Assembly (NCBI RefSeq): GCF_000721105.1 | Contig: NZ_JOEV01000026.1 | Location: 143,144 to 207,143 of the forward strand | From: Streptomyces cellulosae | Lineage (GTDB): Bacteria > Actinomycetota > Actinomycetes > Streptomycetales > Streptomycetaceae | Direction: 5' to 3' | DNA length: 64,000 nt | Shown here: piece after piece, positions 1 through 9,408 of the stretch | Layout: each line of letters opens with the position of its first letter | How positions within the stretch are numbered: the first letter of the stretch is position 1 | Notes under the pieces: generated by a model | Database searches by the model: none | What the model was told of the DNA's origin: nothing | The model's input: the letters and a program-made list of their open reading frames with translations, nothing else | Made by a program: the position numbers and the translations under genes

Positions 1-908
1 AAGGGTTTGCGGCGGCCCACCCGGTCCGACCAGAGGCCGCCCACCACGACGGTGGCCAGCAGCGCCACGCTGTCCACCGCGGTCAGGATCAGCACGCCCT
101 GCTCGGGGTCGTGGTAGTGCAGGCGGTCCCGCAGGTAGTACAGCAGGTAGAGGATCACCAGGGCGTTGCTGAGGTTGATCAGGAAGCGGGTCAGCCAGGC
201 CCAGCCGAAGTCCGGGTAGCGGCGCGGGCTCATCCAGAAGCCGCGCAGGAACGCCTTCGTGGACCACGCCGGCCGGTCCACGGCACTGAGCCTGAGGTCC
301 GGGTACCGGAGCACGTACGGCACCACACCCGCCAGCGCGAACACCGCGCAGGCCGCGTACCCCGCCGCGATCCCGCCGGCCGCCGTCGCGAGGCCGGTGC
401 CGGCGACCGCCCCGAGGATCTGCGCCGCGCCGAGCCAGCCGCCGACCGCGCCCCGCTGCAGCCGCGGCACCCGGTCCGGCACCGCCGCCGTCACCGCCGC
501 GAAGGCCGCGTTCAGGGTCAGCTGGACCAGGCACCAGCCGAGCACCATCGGCCACAGCCCGCCCGCGCCGGCGAGCAGCAGCAGCGACAGCGCGCCGCCC
601 GCCGCACCGGCCACGATCCACGGCGTCCGGCGGCCCCGGCGGGCCGTGGTGCGGTCCGACAGCGCGCCGAAGAACGGGTTCGCCGCCAGAGACACCACCG
701 CGCCCGCGCCCGTCACCCACGCCAGCAGCGTCTCCTTCGACATGCCCGTGCCGGGCGCGAAGTCCTCCGCCTGCCGCGCCAGCAGGATCTGCAGCGGGCC
801 GTACCAGCCCACCCAGATCGCGACGTTGGCCAGCGACAGCGCCGCCGTCCAGCCCGCGCGGACCCGGTCGGCCGGTTCGGCGAGGGCATCCGGCGGGGCT
901 CCGGTCAT
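1..908 (-). CDS. MFS transporter, probable sugar uptake (3' end cut by window edge)
   Basis: About 302 N-terminal residues are visible, beginning MTGAPPDALAEPADRVRAGW. They contain successive hydrophobic segments and MFS-type loop signatures (ALSDRTTARRGRRTPW after the second helix, LWSDRVGRRKP near the window edge). The reading frame is open to base 1, so the C-terminal part lies outside. The start ATG (complement of 906-908) overlaps the beta-glucosidase stop by ATGA, so the two genes should be translationally coupled. From that pairing I infer uptake of a beta-glucoside or similar sugar. The substrate cannot be read from the sequence. Confidence 0.85.
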   Translation of the reverse strand, partial: MTGAPPDALAEPADRVRAGWTAALSLANVAIWVGWYGPLQILLARQAEDFAPGTGMSKETLLAWVTGAGAVVSLAANPFFGALSDRTTARRGRRTPWIVAGAAGGALSLLLLAGAGGLWPMVLGWCLVQLTLNAAFAAVTAAVPDRVPRLQRGAVGGWLGAAQILGAVAGTGLATAAGGIAAGYAACAVFALAGVVPYVLRYPDLRLSAVDRPAWSTKAFLRGFWMSPRRYPDFGWAWLTRFLINLSNALVILYLLYYLRDRLHYHDPEQGVLILTAVDSVALLATVVVGGLWSDRVGRRKP

Positions 909-2209
909 CTCTGGGCCCGCAGCAGCTCCCGGTACCAGTCGTACGACGCCTTCGGGGTCCTCTTCAGCGAGGCGAAGTCCACGTGCACCAGCCCGAACCG
1001 CCGCGCGTACCCCTCCGCCCACTCGAAGTTGTCGAGGAGGGACCAGACGAAGTAGCCGCGGACGTCCACGCCCGCGTCCAGCGCGTCGTGGACGGCCCGG
1101 ACGTGTCCGTCGAGGTAGGCGATCCGGTTCTGGTCGTCGACACCCTCGTACGAGCAGCCGTTCTCGGTGATGACGACGGGCGGGAGCCGGTCGCCGTAAC
1201 GGTCCCGGAAGGCGGTGAGCAGTTCCGTCAGGCCCTCGGGGACCACCGGCCAGCCGAAGTCCGTCACCGGGACGTCCTCGATCTGCCGTACCGAGAAGGG
1301 GAGTTCCGCCGGGATCGTCAGTCCGCCGAACTCGATGTCCTCGCCCTGCGGTGCGCCCACCCGGGTCGGCGCGTAGTAGTTGACGCCGTACCAGTCGACG
1401 GGTTCCCCGATGACCAACAGGTCGGCCGCCACGTCACCCGGCATCAACTCGCCGAGACCGTCCGGGTATTCGCCGAGCAGGACCGGGTCCGCGAACAGGC
1501 GGTTCAGCAGCAGGTCGTAGAAACCGGCCGCCTCCACATCCGCGGGTTCCGGGGACGCCGGCCACGTCGGCCCGTGCGAGTTGGCGATGCCGATGTCCGT
1601 GGCGCCGGCCGCGCGCAGGGCCCGTACGGCCAGCCCGTGGCCGAGGAGCTGGTGGTGGGCGGCCGGAAGGGCGTCGAACATCAGCCGCTTGCCCGGCGCG
1701 TGGACGCCCAGGGCGTGCCCGAACATCGTGTGCTCCGCGGGCTCGTTGAGCGTGATCCACTTCTGCACGCGGTCGCCGAGCCGCCGCGCCACGACCGACA
1801 CGTACTCGGCGAAGCGGGCGGCGGTGTCCCGGTCCAGCCAGTCCAGCGTGGCCGGCAGGTCCCAGTGGAAGAGGGTCGGGACCGGCCGTACGCCCGCCGC
1901 GCACAGCTCGTCCACCAGGCGGTCGTAGAAGTCGAGGCCGCCGGGGGAGTTCACCCGCGGCCAGGAGATCGAGAAGCGGTACGCGTCCACGCCGAGGCCG
2001 GCCAGGAGCGCCACGTCCTCCGGGTAGCGGTGGTAGTGGTCGCAGGCCACCGATGCGGTGGAGCCGTCCTTCACGTGGCCTGGCTCGGCCGTGAAGGCGT
2101 CCCAGACGGACGGCTCGCGCTCGTCCGCCGCTCCCTCGATCTGGTGCGCCGAGGTCGAGACGCCCCACAGGAAGCCGTCCGGGAACTGGGGTACGGGGTT
2201 CGTCGCCAT
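905..2209 (-). CDS. GH1 family beta-glucosidase
   Basis: This is a 434-residue cytoplasmic retaining beta-glucosidase of glycoside hydrolase family 1, a normal length for the family. The N-terminus FPDGFLWGVSTSAHQIEGA (residues 9-27) is the GH1 N-terminal signature. The acid/base glutamate is E156 in TLNEP and the nucleophile is E349 in VITENG. No signal peptide is present, so it should act on imported glucosides. An in-frame ATG four codons upstream (2221) exists, but MATNP matches the usual family start. It overlaps the downstream MFS transporter by 4 bp, which supports a small uptake-and-cleavage operon. Confidence 0.93.
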   Translation of the reverse strand: MATNPVPQFPDGFLWGVSTSAHQIEGAADEREPSVWDAFTAEPGHVKDGSTASVACDHYHRYPEDVALLAGLGVDAYRFSISWPRVNSPGGLDFYDRLVDELCAAGVRPVPTLFHWDLPATLDWLDRDTAARFAEYVSVVARRLGDRVQKWITLNEPAEHTMFGHALGVHAPGKRLMFDALPAAHHQLLGHGLAVRALRAAGATDIGIANSHGPTWPASPEPADVEAAGFYDLLLNRLFADPVLLGEYPDGLGELMPGDVAADLLVIGEPVDWYGVNYYAPTRVGAPQGEDIEFGGLTIPAELPFSVRQIEDVPVTDFGWPVVPEGLTELLTAFRDRYGDRLPPVVITENGCSYEGVDDQNRIAYLDGHVRAVHDALDAGVDVRGYFVWSLLDNFEWAEGYARRFGLVHVDFASLKRTPKASYDWYRELLRAQR

Positions 2210-2271
2210 GCGCCGGATCATCCGTACTGGCGGGTAGGGAAGTCAACGGGCAGGCACGAACAAGCAGTTGC

Positions 2272-2350
2272 GCGCCTTCCCGTTCGCCGTCAAGCGCCTT
2301 CCCGCAGTCGCCGTCAAGCGCCTTCCCGCAGTCGCCGTCAAGCGCCTTCC
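2272..2350. repeat. 24-bp tandem repeat at the 3' end of the emfourin-like gene
   Basis: The motif GCGCCTTCC begins at 2272, 2294, 2318 and 2342. The last three copies have an exact 24-bp period, and the first is shortened to 22 bp. On the minus strand each unit carries the last codons and the TGA stop of the upstream gene (true stop at 2338-2340), so the gene's end has been copied downstream of itself. Confidence 0.85.
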
Positions 2351-2604
2351 TTCAGCACCCGCGTGATCAGCCTCCGCTGTTCCTCCGTGAGCCGGGGATC
2401 GGCCGCGTACACCGTCCTGTCGTCCACGGTGATCTGGTAGCTGAAGCCGTCCGGCACCCCGATCGGGGGCGTGCCCCGGCCGGCGGCGACCGCCTGCTCG
2501 GCCAGGGCCTGCCACTCGTCGGCGTCGGGCCGTTCCGAGGTGTCCACCTCGGCGTGCCGCTCGATCCCCGCGAATCCGCCCGTGCGCCGTACTTGAATAC
2601 GCAT
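2338..2604 (-). CDS. Emfourin-like inhibitor of an M4 metalloprotease
   Basis: This 88-residue acidic protein begins MRIQVRRTGGFAGIERHAEVD, contains the central DGFSYQITVDD, and ends LITRVLKEGA. Composition, size and position match emfourin (M4in), the cytoplasmic inhibitor encoded beside protealysin-like M4 proteases. It starts 20 bp after the protease stop on the same strand, so the two are probably co-transcribed. The inhibitor role is inferred from family and context. Its 3' end is followed by decayed tandem copies of its own last codons. Confidence 0.8.
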   Translation of the reverse strand: MRIQVRRTGGFAGIERHAEVDTSERPDADEWQALAEQAVAAGRGTPPIGVPDGFSYQITVDDRTVYAADPRLTEEQRRLITRVLKEGA

Positions 2605-2624
2605 GGGTCCTGTCTAGTACGCGG

Positions 2625-3695
2625 TCACAGGATCCGCACCCCGACCTGCTCCCACGCCTTCTCCACGGCCTGGAGTTCCTCGCCGCCGTCGCCGAAGCGC
2701 TCCCGCGCGGCCTTCACGGTCAGCTTCGCGAAGTCACCGAAGAACGCCTTCTCCGACAGTTCCCCGCCGGTCAGGACGTCGTACCAGACCTGGCCCGCCT
2801 TCTCCCAGGCGTGGCCCCCGAGGGCGGTGGCGACCAGGTAGAACGCGTGGTTGGGGATGCCCGAGTTGATGTGGACGCCGCCGTTGTCCCGGCCGGTGCG
2901 GACGTACTGGTCCATCGTCGCGGGCTGCGGGTCCTTGCCGAGGACGTCGTCGTCGTACGCGCTTCCCGGCTCCTTCATGGAGCGCAGGGCCTTGCCGGTG
3001 ACGCTCGGGGCGAGCAGGCCGGCGCCGATCAGCCAGTCGGCCTCGGCGGCGGTCTGGCCGAGCGTGTACTGCTTGATGAGGGAGCCGAAGACGTCGGACA
3101 TCGACTCGTTGAGGGCGCCCGGCTGCCCGAAGTACGTGAGGTTCGCCGTGTGCTGCGTGACGCCGTGGGTCAGTTCGTGGCCGATGACGTCGATCGGGAT
3201 GGTGAAGTCGAGGAAGATCTCGCCGTCCCCGTCGCCGAACACCATCTGCTCGCCGTTCCAGAAGGCGTTGTTGTAGTTCTCGTCGTAGTGGACGGTGGCG
3301 TCCAGCGGCAGACCGTCGCCGTCGATCGAGTGGCGGCCGTAGGCCTTGAGGTACAGGTCGAAGGTGGCGCCGAGGCCGGAGTAGGCGCGGTTGACCGTGG
3401 CGTCCCGGCCGGGCTGTGAGCCCTCCTCGCGCACCTTGGTGCCGGGCAGCTCGGTGCCGTGCCCGGCGTCGTAGAGGGTGCGCAGCGGCTGCTCGGAGGG
3501 CGCCTTCGCGGCCGGCGCCGCCGCGAGACGGAACTCGGTGGTGACGCGGCGGCGACCGCGCAGCTCGCTGTCGCGCATCAGGGTGCGCCGGGCGGGACCG
3601 GAGAGCGCGGGGTCGTCGCTGCGGGCCAGCTTGTCGAGGACATGCGGCGGTACGACGGTACAGAAGACGGGCTCGAAGCCCCCGTTGGTGGTCAT
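2625..3695 (-). CDS. Intracellular protealysin-type M4 metallopeptidase
   Basis: This 356-residue zinc metalloprotease of the thermolysin family (M4) has the zinc-binding/catalytic motif HELTH at residues 173-177 and the third zinc ligand E197 in GALNESMSDVFG. The catalytic His region is GVHINSGIPNHAFY near residue 280. There is no signal peptide. The short N-terminal propeptide with FCTVVPPHVLDKLA is the PPL-type motif of protealysin-like enzymes, which are not classically exported. I chose the ATG at 3695 because AAGGG lies 8 bp upstream. The in-frame GTG at 3704 sits directly on that site. The next gene is its presumed inhibitor. Confidence 0.93.
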   Translation of the reverse strand: MTTNGGFEPVFCTVVPPHVLDKLARSDDPALSGPARRTLMRDSELRGRRRVTTEFRLAAAPAAKAPSEQPLRTLYDAGHGTELPGTKVREEGSQPGRDATVNRAYSGLGATFDLYLKAYGRHSIDGDGLPLDATVHYDENYNNAFWNGEQMVFGDGDGEIFLDFTIPIDVIGHELTHGVTQHTANLTYFGQPGALNESMSDVFGSLIKQYTLGQTAAEADWLIGAGLLAPSVTGKALRSMKEPGSAYDDDVLGKDPQPATMDQYVRTGRDNGGVHINSGIPNHAFYLVATALGGHAWEKAGQVWYDVLTGGELSEKAFFGDFAKLTVKAARERFGDGGEELQAVEKAWEQVGVRIL

Positions 3696-3753
3696 GTCGG
3701 GCACCCTTGCACTGAGTCATACCGCTGTCACCACCCGCAACCATGATTGGTGA

Positions 3754-5766
<2,013 letters not shown>

Positions 5767-5785
5767 CCAGTCGGACCGGCGGTTC

Positions 5786-5825
5786 GAGGACCCCGTTTGC
5801 CCTTCCCGGGGCGGGCGGGGTTCCG
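5786..5825 (+). terminator. Possible leuA terminator hairpin
   Basis: GGACCCCG (5788-5795) can pair with CGGGGTTCC (5816-5824) with one bulge, 25-60 bp after the leuA stop. There is no T-run, so this is only a stem-loop candidate. Confidence 0.4.
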
Positions 5826-5951
5826 TCATATACCGGCCATTTGCTGTGGAGGTCACGGAAAGGTCTCCTCCGGGGTACTGACGCGGCCTCGCAGATGTGG
5901 CTAACATCACGCAAGCGCTGCGATGTTGCCGCGTGGTTACGGAGGTGCGAC

Positions 5952-6647
5952 GTGCTGCCAGGACGGGGACGAAACGGCTCGGCCGCCAGGCCTGTGCGCC
6001 TCCTGGGCACCCGTACCGCGTGGACCGCCGTCGGGGACGGCGAGTTCTTCTGCCCGGGCTGCGGAGGCGACCGCAACTACCAGCGGCTGACCGGCCGCCG
6101 CCGCTTCACCCTCCTCGGGGTGCCCGTGGCCCCGCGCGGGGACACCGGCCCGGTCGTGGAATGCGCGGCCTGCCGCCGGCACTTCGGCACCGACGTGCTG
6201 GACCACCCGACCACCACCCGCTTCTCCGCGATGCTCCGCGACGCCGTCCACACCGTCGCCCTCGCCGTGCTCGCCGCGGGCGGTAACTGCTCCCGTACGT
6301 CCCTAGAGACGGCCGCCGCGACGGTCCGCGCCGCCGGCTTCGACGACTGCACCGAGGACCAGCTCGGCGCCCTGGTCGAGGCGCTCGCCGCGGACACCGG
6401 CCGGGTCTACGGCCGCCCCTGCGGAACGGGCCTGGCCATAGAGCTCCACGAGGCCCTGGATCCCCTGGCCCCCCACCTCGCGCCCGCCGGCCGCGAAGCG
6501 ATCCTCCTGCAGGGCGCCCGCATCGCCCTCGCGGACGGCCCGTACACCCCGGCCGAACGCGACGCCCTCAGTACGGTGGGTGCCGCGCTGACCATCTGCA
6601 CGGACGACGTGACACGGCTGCTGGCGGCGGCGCGTACGCCGTCGTGA
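5952..6647 (+). CDS. Zinc-ribbon/TerB-like domain protein
   Basis: The product has 231 residues from a GTG start preceded by GGAGG (5941-5945). The N-terminus carries a zinc-ribbon pattern, C34-x2-C37 (EFFCPGCGGD) and C71-x2-C74 (VECAACRRH). An alpha-helical C-terminal half resembles the TerB tellurite-resistance fold (FSAMLRDAVHTVALAVLAAGG, ALADGPYTPAERDALSTVG). TerB-domain proteins are linked to membrane-associated stress responses, but the role here is unknown. It stands alone between leuA and the GMC operon, without ter neighbours. Confidence 0.7.
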   Translation: MLPGRGRNGSAARPVRLLGTRTAWTAVGDGEFFCPGCGGDRNYQRLTGRRRFTLLGVPVAPRGDTGPVVECAACRRHFGTDVLDHPTTTRFSAMLRDAVHTVALAVLAAGGNCSRTSLETAAATVRAAGFDDCTEDQLGALVEALAADTGRVYGRPCGTGLAIELHEALDPLAPHLAPAGREAILLQGARIALADGPYTPAERDALSTVGAALTICTDDVTRLLAAARTPS

Positions 6648-6888
6648 CACAGCCGGCCGCCACGTCACGTCACCGCTGCCGGTGGTCGAGGGCGGTGGTC
6701 GAGGGCGGTGTACTCCAACTGTCCGGCGCCCAGGGCCCGTTGCTGTTCTCGTCCCCTCCGAAGGCGCTGCCGCGCAGGAAGTTGAAAGCGATACGGCACG
6801 AATCTCCCGTTTGCTGACATCTACTCCCGGTGTGAGCATGTTCTGTGAGGCTTGAGCACGCTGTGGGGGGCCAGGGCAGGGAGAACCC

Positions 6889-9408
6889 ATGGCCGGCGAA
6901 CCGCACGACAGCCAGGACACAGCCCCCGTCGACACCGTGGTCGTCGGTTCCGGCTTCGGCGGGGCCGTCACCGCGTACCGCCTCGCCGAGGCCGGACGGT
7001 CGGTGGTGGTGCTGGAAAGGGGCAAGCCATACCCGCCGGGCGGCTTCCCCCGCAGCCCCGCCGACATGGCCCGCAACTTCTGGGACCCGAGCAACGGCCT
7101 GCACGGAATGTTCGACATCTGGTCCTTCCGCGGCCTGGAAGGCGTCGTCTCCAGCGGCCTGGGCGGCGGCTCCCTCATCTACGCCAACGTCCTGCTGCGC
7201 AAGGACGAACGGTGGTTCGCGCACGAGTCGCCCCTGCCCGGCGGCGGTTACGAGAACTGGCCGGTCGGCCGCGCCGACCTCGACCCTCACTACGACCGGG
7301 TGGAGCGCATGCTCGGCGCCACGACCTACCCGTACCAGGACACCCCGAAGACGCTCGCCCTGCACCAGGCGGCCCGTCGGCTCGGCCTGCCCGTGTTCCG
7401 GCCGCCCCTCGCCGTCTCCTTCGCACCCCGGCCCGGTGCGGCGCCCGTGCCGGGCGCGCAGATCACCGACCCCGACTACGGCAATCTGCACGGCCTGCCC
7501 CGCAGCACCTGCCGGTTGTGCGGTGAGTGCGACGTCGGCTGCAACTACGGCGCGAAGAACACCCTGGACCACACGTACCTGTCGGCGGCCCGGCACCACG
7601 GCGCCGACGTGCGCACCCGCTGCGAGGTACGGGGCTTCGCACCCCGTCCCGGCGGTGGCTACGACGTCTCGTACGTCGTCCACGATCCGGCCCGCGAAGG
7701 CCGCCGTACGGCCACCGACCGGCTGCCCCTGCACCGCGTCCGCTGCCGCCGGCTGGTGCTGGCGGCCGGCACCTTCGGCTCGACCTATCTGCTGCTGCGC
7801 AACCGCGCGGCGCTGCCCGGCCTCAGCAGCGCGCTGGGCACCCGGTTCAGCGGCAACGGCGATCTGCTCGGCATGGTGCTGCGCGCCACGGCCGACGGCG
7901 ACGGGGGCCGGCCCCTGCGGCTGGACGGCAGCAGAGGACCGGTCATCACGAGTGCCGTGCGCGGCGGCGACGCACTCGACGAGGACGGCTCGGCGGGGCG
8001 CGGCTTCTACATCGAGGACGCCGGACACCCGGACTTCGTCGCGTGGCTCGCCGAGTCCGCCCAACTGCCGGGCGGCGCCCGCCGACTTCTCGGGTTCGGG
8101 CTGCACCGGCTGCTGACCCGCCTCGGCGTGGATCCGGCGGGCCGCGTCGGCGGGCAGCTGGCGTCGCTGCTCGGGCCCGCGATGCTCTCCGCGACCTCCC
8201 TGCCCCTGCTGGGCATGGGGCGCGATGTGCCGGACGGCCGGATGCGGCTGCGCCGCGGCCAACTCGACGTCGACTGGACGACGCGCACCTCACGCGCGTA
8301 CTTCGAGCGGGTCCGCTCGACCATGCGGGACATCGCGGGCGCGCTGGGCGGAGACTTCCTCGACAACCCGCTGTGGTGGTGGGGCAACCGCGTGATCACC
8401 GTGCACCCGCTCGGCGGTTCCCCCATGGGCCGCCATCCGGGGGAGGGCGTGTGCGACGACATCGGCGAGGTCTTCGGCTTCCCGGGCCTGCACGTGCTGG
8501 ACGGCGCACTGCTGCCGGGCGCGGTGGGCGCGAACCCCTCCCTGACGATCGCCGCCGTCGCGGACCGGGCCTGCGACCGGATCCTGGACGGGCAGTCGGC
8601 GCCGCACGCGGCCGCCGGGGCGTCGGCGGCACCTACGGCACGTGCGGGACCGGCGGCCGACGGGACCGCGCCGCGCACTCCGGCCGAAGCCGCCCCGGCG
8701 GACCCCGCGACGCCGGGCCCCCACGCCCCGCCCGCGAAAGCCGCCTCACCCACCGGAGCCGCTTCACCCCCCGAACCACCCACCAGCCTCAGCTTCACCG
8801 AGGAGATGAAGGGCCACGTCGCCCTCGATGTCGTCGATCCCGAGCAGGGGCACGCGCTCGGACGTTCGCTCGGGCAGCGGCTGAGCTTCCGGCTCACCAT
8901 CACCGCCACCGACGTCGACCGCTTCATCGCCGAGCCGGCCCACGCGGCGGACGCCGCCGGCCACGTCGACTGCGACGTCCTCGGCGGGCGGCTGGAGGTG
9001 GAGCGTGGCTGGTTCAACCTCTTCACCCAGGACGGCGACGCGAGCCGACGGCGCATGCCGTACCGGCTCCACCTGCGCACCCAGGAGGGCACCCCCCTCA
9101 CCCTCACCGGGCACAAGGACGTCCACGACGACCCCGGCGTCGACGTCTGGACCGACACGTCCACCCTCCCCGTCCGCCTGCTCGCCGGGCACCCGCACCC
9201 CGACGACGACACCACCGCGCCCGTCATCGGTGCCGGGATCGTCACCATCCGGATCGGTGACTTCGTCCGGCAGCTGACCACCTTCCGCACCACCGGCCCG
9301 CATCCGGTGCGGGCGATGGAGCTCTTCGGCAAGCTGTTCCTGGGCGAACTGTGGGCCGTCTACGGCGGACGCCTGGCGCGCGCCGTGCCCGAGAAGGACA
9401 GGCCATGA
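6889..9408 (+). CDS. GMC-family (cholesterol oxidase-like) oxidoreductase with extra C-terminal domain
   Basis: This is an 839-residue flavoprotein. The FAD-binding GxGxxG is at residues 20-25 (VVVGSGFGGAVTAYRLAEAG), followed by the ERGK acidic end of the fold. The GMC C-terminal signature has HPLGGSPMG and GANPSLTIAAVADRA near residues 505-560. Cysteines C208, C211, C214 and C218 form a CxxCxxCxxxC pattern like a 4Fe-4S site. An Ala/Pro-rich linker (about 572-635) joins a further ~200-residue domain (SFTEEMKGHVALDVVDPEQG onward) of the type found in some cholesterol oxidase-like proteins. No Tat or Sec signal is visible. The gene heads a four-gene overlapping operon. The substrate is probably a sterol-like or other lipid alcohol, which is inference. 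Confidence 0.85.
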   Translation: MAGEPHDSQDTAPVDTVVVGSGFGGAVTAYRLAEAGRSVVVLERGKPYPPGGFPRSPADMARNFWDPSNGLHGMFDIWSFRGLEGVVSSGLGGGSLIYANVLLRKDERWFAHESPLPGGGYENWPVGRADLDPHYDRVERMLGATTYPYQDTPKTLALHQAARRLGLPVFRPPLAVSFAPRPGAAPVPGAQITDPDYGNLHGLPRSTCRLCGECDVGCNYGAKNTLDHTYLSAARHHGADVRTRCEVRGFAPRPGGGYDVSYVVHDPAREGRRTATDRLPLHRVRCRRLVLAAGTFGSTYLLLRNRAALPGLSSALGTRFSGNGDLLGMVLRATADGDGGRPLRLDGSRGPVITSAVRGGDALDEDGSAGRGFYIEDAGHPDFVAWLAESAQLPGGARRLLGFGLHRLLTRLGVDPAGRVGGQLASLLGPAMLSATSLPLLGMGRDVPDGRMRLRRGQLDVDWTTRTSRAYFERVRSTMRDIAGALGGDFLDNPLWWWGNRVITVHPLGGSPMGRHPGEGVCDDIGEVFGFPGLHVLDGALLPGAVGANPSLTIAAVADRACDRILDGQSAPHAAAGASAAPTARAGPAADGTAPRTPAEAAPADPATPGPHAPPAKAASPTGAASPPEPPTSLSFTEEMKGHVALDVVDPEQGHALGRSLGQRLSFRLTITATDVDRFIAEPAHAADAAGHVDCDVLGGRLEVERGWFNLFTQDGDASRRRMPYRLHLRTQEGTPLTLTGHKDVHDDPGVDVWTDTSTLPVRLLAGHPHPDDDTTAPVIGAGIVTIRIGDFVRQLTTFRTTGPHPVRAMELFGKLFLGELWAVYGGRLARAVPEKDRP

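Noticed and set aside
111..1170. Long plus-strand reading frames over the MFS and GH1 genes
   Set aside because: Arg/Pro/Ala-rich shadow frames without motifs. The minus-strand frames carry the MFS and GH1 signatures.
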